Below are positions 56,789 through 64,000 of a DNA stretch of 64,000 nucleotides, one piece after another. The translations under genes and the position numbers were made by a program. The stretch spans positions 58,191,889 through 58,255,888 of the forward strand of contig NC_080422.1 in NCBI RefSeq assembly GCF_029873635.1, in the 5' to 3' direction. Position 1 is the stretch's first letter; every line of letters starts with the position of its first letter. Source of the DNA: Malania oleifera (Eukaryota > Streptophyta > Magnoliopsida > Santalales > Ximeniaceae). The notes below the pieces were generated by a model, which was not told the DNA's origin, searched no databases, and worked only from the letters and a program-made list of their open reading frames with translations.

Positions 56789-58642
56789 TGTTGACCTTAT
56801 AGGTCACACCCAATTTTGATAATGACAAATACTTGTTGTTTTTTATGGATGTTTAAGGATATGTGCAAGTATGCAATTAGAAAATCAAAATGATGGCACA
56901 AGAAGTAGAAGTTGAAGGCCTTGAAGACTTTACTTGTGATGTATTTAAATTTATTATTAATTATGACCATTGCACGGTCGACCGAATCCTGCCCAGTTCA
57001 AATCACGCGGTCGACCGAACTCTCTCCTAGACAATAGTTTGACCACAGGGTCGACCGCACCTATTGCTTAAGCCAACCACTTGGTCGACCGAGTTCCCAC
57101 ATGTGTTTGGCCAACCACTTGGTCGAATGAACCACTTAGTTCAAATCCACATGGTCGACCGAACCGTGCGGAAATTGAAAATTCACCATGGAACCCTGTT
57201 GTTTAGTCGACCGAAGTTCAAGTTCAAATTTTACCTGGTCGACCGAACTTGGACACTTGGTCAACCGAACCTCACCTTCGGTCAACCGGTGCTCTCTGGT
57301 TGCCCTATTATTTTTACCGCAGTTAAAATATTTAAACAGGGTTAATTGGGTTAAAATGTTTAAAAAAAAAAAATTAATAACTCCCTGTGTATCCTGGACG
57401 GCTATAATCAAGGGGTAGTCTATATATACCCCCTTATTTGAAAGGATTAGCATCAGATTAGAAAACTTGATTAGTGAAAGTTCTCTGAATTCCAAAGTCT
57501 TTCTTACTCACTTCCTAGCGTCCTACACTCATACTTACCTTGTCATATTGCCAAAAATTCGTTTGTAAGTGTGAATTGAGTGTTCTTGTCTTATAGGTTT
57601 GCTCTCTCCAATTTGTGATTGATTGAGATTATTTTGTTTGAGAGCAAGACCTCAAGTTATCTTAGGAGACTTTATCAATAAGTCTTTCCAAACAGGACTT
57701 TACTTGAGTTTCTGAGTATTGCACTACTATTGCAATATCCTAAGGAGTTCTCATTTGATTTTTGTTGCTAAAAATATCTTCATATCATTTTCAAATATCT
57801 CATGTGTTACATTTTAAGAAAAATTCTTGAAGAGATATTTGCATATGTTCTAAAGATCTTTGTTACAATATTTTTTATTAGCATTATCTTTTGAGCACAA
57901 AGATCAAACCATTTTTGCAAAAAAAATCTATATACCTCTTGAGACATATATTTTGAGAAAAATTATTTGTTGAGATATCTAAAGTGTGGCAAGTACCTTT
58001 GTTTGAGCATTGTGATTGAATATATTGCGTGATACAAAGATCATATTATTTGCACTCTCACGCACTGATTGCAACGCTTGCATAAATATTTGAGAGTAGA
58101 CATCTTAGACCACATTGAACTTACTTCATTATATCATTTGGTGGTATTTGTGATTGGCTATATTGGGTACATATCTGCTTTACATGAAAGCATAATCACA
58201 GTATCATTTGATTGACAAAATACTATTGTATTTCCAGGTGTGGCCTGAGGGGGCGGTAATCCAGCCTGGTAAGGATTGAGTGTAAAGGTTGAGGTCAGCC
58301 CTGTTCTAACTAAACTAGTTGTTTAGGTGCCGCTCCACCCATTTAAGTGAACATTATAGTGGTAATTCTTATGCTTGTTAGCCAAGGCAGGGACGTAGGC
58401 AATTTGCCGAACCTCAATAACACTTCTACGTGCCACTTCTCTTTACTGCTTTATGGTGCATGCGTAGTTAATTAAATTGCATTATTTAATTTCTGGTACA
58501 TATTATAATTGATTTACTTTACTTGCACTAGATTGACTTTAGGGTTGTAAATATACTACTGTTAGGATACTAACCTAGGGCATTAATTTTAAAAGTACCA
58601 ATTCACCCCCCCCCCCCTCTTGGGATCATGGTAAAGCTAATA
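56789..58642 (+). repeat. 5' LTR of copia D
   Basis: 1854 bp from TGTTGACCTTATAGGTC to about 58642, just before the primer site. The last bases read AATA rather than CA, so the 3' edge is inferred from the primer position. At least eight GGTCGACCGAACC-like motifs at 56975-57300, TATATATACCCCC at 57421, a hairpin AATCC/GGATT at 58258-58277 with an AGCCTGGTAA loop, and the copia-wide block GGCAGGGACGTAGGC near 58385. Same family as 28941-30658. Confidence 0.87.
57417..57430 (+). promoter_or_regulatory. TATA box of copia D LTR
   Basis: GTCTATATATACCCCC follows the GGTCGACC motif cluster by about 120 bases. Best candidate for the core promoter driving D. Confidence 0.6.
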
Positions 58643-58660
58643 ATTGGTATCAGAGCCACG
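58643..58660 (+). other. Primer binding site of copia D (tRNA-Met)
   Basis: ATTGGTATCAGAGCCACG matches the standard plant copia site complementary to initiator Met-tRNA. The best preserved primer site in the window. Confidence 0.92.
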
Positions 58661-58699
58661 TAGCATAGACTGATAGTTATTTTGCAAAAAATCTTATAT

Positions 58700-60023
58700 G
58701 GCTCATAGATCTATGACCCCTTTCCCTAAGGGACCATCTTCCACACGACCTCCCATTTTCAGTGGTGTTAATTACACCTTTTGGAAATAGAGGATGCATA
58801 TCTACTTTCAAAATACATATTGGAAGGTGTGGAGGATTGTCTCTAAGGGAAATTATGTTCCTATGAAAACAGAGGGTATAACTAGAGTTCTTAAAACTGA
58901 GGAAGAATATGATGATGATGATATGAAAGCTATTAGTTTGAATGCCACTGCTATGAACATTTTGTATTGTAGTCTTGATGTGAATGAATATAATAGAATA
59001 ATAGCATGTGTTACTACAAAGGAAATTGGGATAAGTTAGAAGTCACATATGAAGGTACTAGGGATGTGAAAGATAGTAGGATAGATATGCTGACTAGTGA
59101 ATATGAGGCCTTTAAGATGAATGTAGGTGAGTCCATTTAAAGCGTGTACACTAGATTCACAGACATTATAAACTCATTGCACGCATTAGGTAAGACCTAT
59201 CCTACATATGAAATGATTAGGAAGATCCTTAGAGGCTTGCCTCTTTTTTGGGAAGCTAAGGCTATGGCCATTTCTGAGGGTAGAGACCTTAAGGCCATGA
59301 CTCTAGATGAATTGATAGGTTCCCTAATCACCTATGAATTAGCCATAAATGAGAGAGTCAATAAACATAACAGGCCAAAGAAGGTGACTGCATCGAAAAC
59401 CTCCACTAACACATCTAGTGAATGCAGCGAACCTGACTCTAAGGATGATATGGCCATGTTAACTAGAAAATTTAGCAGATTCTTCAGGAAGAACAAAAAT
59501 CCATACAAAATATATAGGGAGTCTTCATCTGAGAAGGGATAGTTTAGCAAAAGAAAAGAAAAATCAAATGCTCCTATGTGTTACAATTGCAACAAAATTG
59601 GGCACATCAAGCCAAACTGCCCACTACTGAAAAAGGAGGCTAATAAAAAGAAGAAAGCCATGAAGGAAAACACTTCATGGGATAAATTAAGTAGCAGTGA
59701 CTCAGAATCAGACCGCAGCGACTCAGAGGTTGCTAATCTGTGCCTGATGGTGCATTGTGATGAGGTATTGTCCTCTTGTTCTTTATCTCCATATTATTCA
59801 TCTGACGATTGTAATTTTGATTGCATGCCTACGTTTAGAGAATTACAATTTGAATTTATTTGTATATCTAAACTGTTGAATAAAATGACCAAAGAAAATG
59901 ATTATTTGAAAAAGAAATGTGAAAATTGGTCAAAATTGTTTGGAATTGTAAAAACCTCCCATGCTTTGATTTTGAAAGAAAAAATGTGACTATTACTGAA
60001 CTTGAGAGAAAATTGGAGGATAG
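58700..60023 (+). pseudogene. Gag of copia D
   Basis: Starts MAHRSMTPFPKGPSSTRPPI at 58700 with IFSGVNYTFWK, then a stop at 58788-58790. It continues VWRIVSKGNYVPMKT, MYTRFTDIINSLHALGKTYP and LDELIGSLITYELAINERVN, the knuckle CYNCNKIGHIKPNCP near 59578-59622 (intact CCHC), an Asp/Ser-rich linker and a coiled-coil start. Stops at 58788 and 59138 stand where copia B has glutamine. Cut at 60023 by the G3 LTR. The only gag here with its start codon preserved. Confidence 0.88.
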
Positions 60024-61690
60024 TGACTCACTCGAAAAATGAGCAGCTCGAAAGCTATCCCAAGTATAGGAGTTCTATCGTGTAATATTAAGCCCAAGGG
60101 TTAGATCGTCTCCTCAGGGAATGCGTTTTAATCTCAAATTTTACTTTCTTCCAATCGAAATTAAAAAGGTACTGAACTCAGTTCAGATTCGGGTTTTCAA
60201 GATTGTGGAGACTTAAATGAAAACACAAATTAAAGTCCTAAAACTATCACGCATGGAATTAAATAACAATAATGAAATCCCTAGTCTACTTAAGGAAACA
60301 CTAGGTCATACTAACTAAAAATGGAAACTTTAAACATGGAATTAAAATAACAATAATGAAAACCCTAGTCTACTTAAGGAAACACTGGGACACGTGTTAA
60401 TTAAAAATGGGAACCTAGAACATGGAATTAAAAACACACAATGGAAACTAAACTAGACACATATTAAAAAAAAAAAAAACCGAACCTACTAAAAATCGAA
60501 CCTTTAGCACAATTAAGAGATCAAATCAAGACTCACAATTTAAATGCAAACATGAATTCAACGGAAATTTAAAAAACGCAAACAATAACGGAACACAATA
60601 AAAACACAACCTTTACTAATCATAGACCCTAACTAAATCGAATTTCGACAAAAAAAAAATCTGAATTTAATTAAGAATGCTAAATTAAAATAACTATCAA
60701 TTAGATAAAAAAAAGAGATTAATTTAACAATAATGAAATACCCAACATTACTCAACTTAAACAAAAAGAAAGAAAACTCCAATAACATTAAAAAAAAAAC
60801 TAAACTTTCTTCAATATTCTAAGATTCAAAGAAAAGTAAATAAAAGAAAGAAAGAAAGGAAAAGAGAGAGAGAGAGAGAAACAAATCCATGGAGCCATGG
60901 CAGTAGCTGCGGCTGTGTGTGGGTTGGTTCGCGGCTATGGCATAGAGCAAGGAACAGCAGGAGAGTGGCTCACGGATCTGCTGGTGCTGTTGGCGGCCGC
61001 CGGAGAGAGCAACAAAGTGCAGCAGGAGCTTTTTGTGTTGCGGCAACAATGGGCAAAAGAGGTTTGAGCGAGAGAGAGAGGGATAAAGGGAAGGAGAACA
61101 GAGAATAGAGAAAAGCGAAAGAGAGCAAAGCAGAATTTAAAAGAACAAAAAAAAAAAAAAAACTAAAGAAGAAGAAGAAGAAGAAGACGATGATGAAGAA
61201 GAAGAAGGAGAAAAGGAGAATGGGGAAGAGGAGAATGGGGAGCCCTGGGGGCTGCCTATGCAGGAAGAGGAAGAGAAGGGTTAAATAGGATAGGGGGGAC
61301 AGCCCTAGACTCGGATAGGAGACCCGACTTGGCAACTTGACCCAATTGGAGTTGATCACAAATCTGACTCTTCTGGAGCCCGTATCTCATAAAACTCAAA
61401 ACACAAAAGTTGTAGATAATCCTTTCCTCTTTCTTTAAAAATTTGAATTGTCTCGATCAGAGCTCGGGCAGAAAAGTTAGGCATGAAATACGAACAGGTG
61501 TCGGTTTTGGTTCCCGGGAATTTTCCTACGACAAAAAAAATACCAAAACTTCATAAATAGTGCAATAAAGTTCAAGAATGATGATTTTGGCACTTTATTA
61601 AAATATTGGATAATTTTGGACATTTAATTAAAAATATAAACTGTAAAGCCCGGGTTAAACATCCAATTATGCAGTTTTGACACGTAATCA
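60024..61690 (-). repeat. 3' LTR of Athila/Tat-like G3
   Basis: 1667 bp. Minus strand runs from TGATTACGTGTCAAAACTGC at 61690 to TTCGAGTGAGTCA at 60024. Closely similar to the solo LTR at 33461-35239 in reverse orientation. Contains GA runs, a GC-rich segment with GGCGGCCGCC near 60990 and an imperfect (GAA)n run at 61166-61210. Left flank GATAG (60019-60023) is the candidate target site in the D gag; the other end of G3 lies outside the window. Confidence 0.92.
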
Positions 61691-61700
61691 CACCCCCCAA
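61691..61700 (-). other. Polypurine tract of G3
   Basis: Minus strand TTGGGGGGTG directly before the LTR start TGATTAC, preceded by GACTAGCAAAACGTTAG, the usual end of Athila/Tat internal regions. Confidence 0.82.
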
Positions 61701-63374
61701 CTAACGTTTTGCTAGTCTCTAGCAAATGACATGAATGAATCTCAGGGTGGTATCTACAATTACATACTCCAGTAATCATGAAATCAATGCACATGTGACA
61801 ATATTATACCATATCACATACGAGAATACTACTGAATTTCACACAAGCTCGTTCATATTCAATGCACACGACTCCAAAGCACATCACTCATGCAAGTTTC
61901 ATCGTTTATATGTGATTTGAAAGTAGTATACTCACATGAAGTTAATCAGTGGCACATTCAGAGTTAATGCAATCATATAAGTTCGAGTATAAATAGGTAA
62001 ACTCTCGAGGTGTGTGTGATGTGTGTGATTTAATACACCTAAGACGCCAGTGGACACCTACAGAACGGTCGCTTTGACTCGGCCTAACTAGTATACCCTC
62101 AAGAACACTCAAAGAAAATGGGTTCACTCATCATACGTGAGGAGTGTCGCGATCAAACATCCCACATATTAAAAGGAACAACGCTAAGTATATGGAGTGG
62201 ACTAGTCTGGAAAGGATCTAGCCTATCTATGAGGTGTCGGGTTCTTCACCCTAGCATCTTCTCACCTACTCGCCATATCCAACTGAGACCACCCTAGATC
62301 AACTTACTCACAAACTTGTCATGAATGCATCTGAGGCATTAATCAGTTGAAGAATCTTCATACGTGGAAAATATGTGTCGTCCTTGACTTTTTGTGATAT
62401 GTATTTGGGCCGGCATTGACATTTCATTTCATGCGCATGTGTATTGTTTATTCTTTTTTTTCCTGCTCATTCTTTATTTTCTGTATTTTCTTGAGCAATA
62501 AGGACAATATAACACTTCTTTTGTAATCTTCAAACAATCAATGGGAATTGACCTCGAATAGGAGTTCATGAATTAAGTCTATCTCTAGGGGTGGCTTAGC
62601 CTTCACAGCTTGAGTAGGGTACAAGACCTAGGTTTCTATCTCCCCACTAGGTGTCACCTCTAGGCTAGCAAATCAAAACATAGACTAGTGTACAAAGGAA
62701 TCATCCAGAAAAAGAGAATTGAGTTCCATGAACTCTGATTTGATATTAACGCTCAAAAGGGCGATAAATAGCTCAAGGATATCTCACAAGGTGTCATAGT
62801 CGCCACGGGTGTTCTCTAATGCTCACAGAAACCCTAAGTGCAATGAATCACGTGAATATGTTTATTCAACCTCGTGAGATGCCATGTAAATATAGGAAAT
62901 TATATAGCCAAATTAACACGAATGTACTACCAATCGATTCTTCATGGAGTCATAAGATCATATAAAGAGAAAACTACGCATGATTGACTCAAGTGTGTAA
63001 TTCGTAAGTTATATGCAAGTATGCGAAGGGTATACAAAGTGTTAAGCATGACATAGTGCAATGTAATTCCTCAGTGCTCCTCCTTTCTTTCTCTCTCTTT
63101 TTGATTTTTTGATTTTTTTTTTAAACCCAGTACGTGTACGTGCACAGTGTCACATGTGAATGCTCATCCCCCCCAACTAAAGTGGATCATTGTCCTCAAT
63201 GTGAAAGCATAGGAGAAATAGAAAATACTGTGCACGGGAAAAGTAAGGCATACCTGAGTGGCGAAATAATGGAAAACAAATATCGAACTATGAGAAAATA
63301 GACCTGAAAACTAACTAAAAATAAAATAAGATAAAATAAAAGGAAAATAAGGGAAAGAAAAACATCACAATTGT
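61701..63374 (-). mobile_element. G3 3' non-coding internal region
   Basis: Matches G1 at 2173-3006 and 14318-14819 and, reversed, G2 at 21880-23300. Ends near 63180 with the reverse of a CATTGAGGACAATGATCCAC stretch before a G run, a feature of this group downstream of coding sequence. The short frames in it lack family features. Confidence 0.78.
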
Positions 63375-64000
63375 CTTGGTGGAGGCTCTGGAGGAATTTC
63401 GTCTGGTGGCCGCAGGTCTATAAATTGCACTGGCGGTTATCCAAATTTAAGCCGCCACAGTGGATCAGTCTTCATACCTGCACGAAAATCAACCTCAAAT
63501 GAATTAATGCGTGTCAAAGTACCAAATAATTTGTGTGCAAGTCAACCCTCGTGTGTGGATAAGAAAGGTCTTTATTCAACATTGTGTCTCGGAAATGTGC
63601 TTCTTTACAAACTAACGTGTGATGGGAAGTTATTGGAGCAATTACATGTAGTTCTTCAAAAGCATTAACATTAAAAGTTTTACCTGATTCTTTGAAAATT
63701 ATATGCTCACCAGACTGGTCATCCTCTTTATCGGGTGTACATATCATCATACCACGGCAAGAGTCTGCCTCCACATTAAGCTCCTTAACATCTGATTCAG
63801 GTGGGAGTGACGGTTTCACGGTTTCTGAGCTCGGAGTATGAGGTACCATAGGTTGGTACTCCGTATGAGTATCAGTCTCCTCATCAACTAACTGCTCTGT
63901 TTCTGGCCCCGTTTCCTCTGATTTTTCTCTGACCTCTTCTGGTTCAGCCGTGACTTTTGGTGCTAGGACAACTGCTTGTCCGACGATGAGCATCTCAGGT
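63375..64000 (-). CDS. C-terminal part of the G3 Gag-type protein (partial)
   Basis: Minus-strand open frame 63993-63514, possibly extending beyond the window edge. It has a very acidic, Pro/Thr-rich first half (KSEETGPETEQLVDEETDTH) and a second half with FKESGKTFNVNAFEELHVIA and EAHFRDTMLNKDLSYPHTRV. After a frame change the strand continues with a FIDLRPPDEIPPEPPPRQ-type end at about 63375-63425. The same protein, more damaged, lies at 14820-15400 in G1 downstream of the gag core. I do not recognise a catalytic motif. It could be a Gag extension or a separate protein. The long open frame suggests G3 is the youngest G copy here. Confidence 0.6.

Noticed and set aside
56975..57300. CRISPR-like array
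   Set aside because: Motifs are short palindromes with irregular spacing and variable sequence, in a plant LTR. No equal-length spacers or cas genes.
57064..57495. Overlapping frames on both strands with repeated VDR/LVDRT words
   Set aside because: The words are translations of the GGTCGACC motif cluster. The frame at 29380-29634 has the same cause.

Overview
The window is a block of nested transposable elements from a large, AT-rich plant nuclear genome, most likely an angiosperm. The evidence is angiosperm-type Ty1/copia elements with Met-tRNA primer sites, a Tekay-like chromovirus (Ty3/gypsy with a chromodomain), Athila/Tat-like gypsy elements with a long 3' non-coding region and an Asp-tRNA-like primer site, and an L1-type LINE. 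I found no convincing host gene, tRNA, rRNA or CRISPR array. Every coding region is a decayed piece of a transposon. Element family names rest on motifs I could read; no database search was possible.

Layout, left to right. 1-2172: end of a copia LTR. 2173-3006 plus 14318-20758: an Athila/Tat-like element 'G1' on the minus strand, which appears to carry gag but no pol. Its internal region is split by a nearly complete SIRE/Maximus-like copia element 'A' (3007-14317, minus, both LTRs, 5-bp target duplication). A itself carries a 5'-truncated LINE and an extra reading frame after RNase H. The G1 LTR holds a solo copia LTR (17921-20233, target duplication CAACA). 20759-21321: right-hand part of the copia LTR into which G1 jumped. 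21322-28227: Athila/Tat-like 'G2' (plus), arranged internal - LTR - head-less LTR - PBS - gag. 28228-30658: two abutting copia LTR pieces in opposite orientation. 30659-40445: Tekay-like chromovirus 'F' (minus), with a solo G-type LTR (33461-35239, target duplication ATATA) in its integrase gene. 40446-41023: scrambled junction. 41024-47880: copia element 'E' (plus), lacking its 5' end but with gag to RNase H and the 3' LTR. 47881-52291: further LTR pieces. 52292-56788: copia 'B' (minus), gag joined to 3' non-coding sequence without pol, with a 2.3-kb copia LTR inside. 56789-60023: 5' LTR and gag of copia 'D' (plus). 60024-64000: 3' LTR and internal part of 'G3' (minus), same family as G1.

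The genes do not form a host pathway. They are gag (capsid/nucleocapsid), protease, integrase, reverse transcriptase and RNase H modules of retrotransposons, all broken by stops and frameshifts. Several stops sit where a sister copy has glutamine, and CpG positions in LTR motifs vary as CG/TG/CA; both fit decay under cytosine methylation.

The most interesting signals are not the genes. (1) Copia LTRs carry chains of short hairpins in the presumed transcribed part, with alike loops and stems that change in a compensating way. (2) Each copia LTR has a family-specific cluster of near-palindromic motifs, usually just upstream of the TATA box, and two elements repeat that motif right after pol. 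(3) Element A carries an extra plant-transposon-like frame after pol. (4) G2 shows a direct LTR-to-LTR junction.
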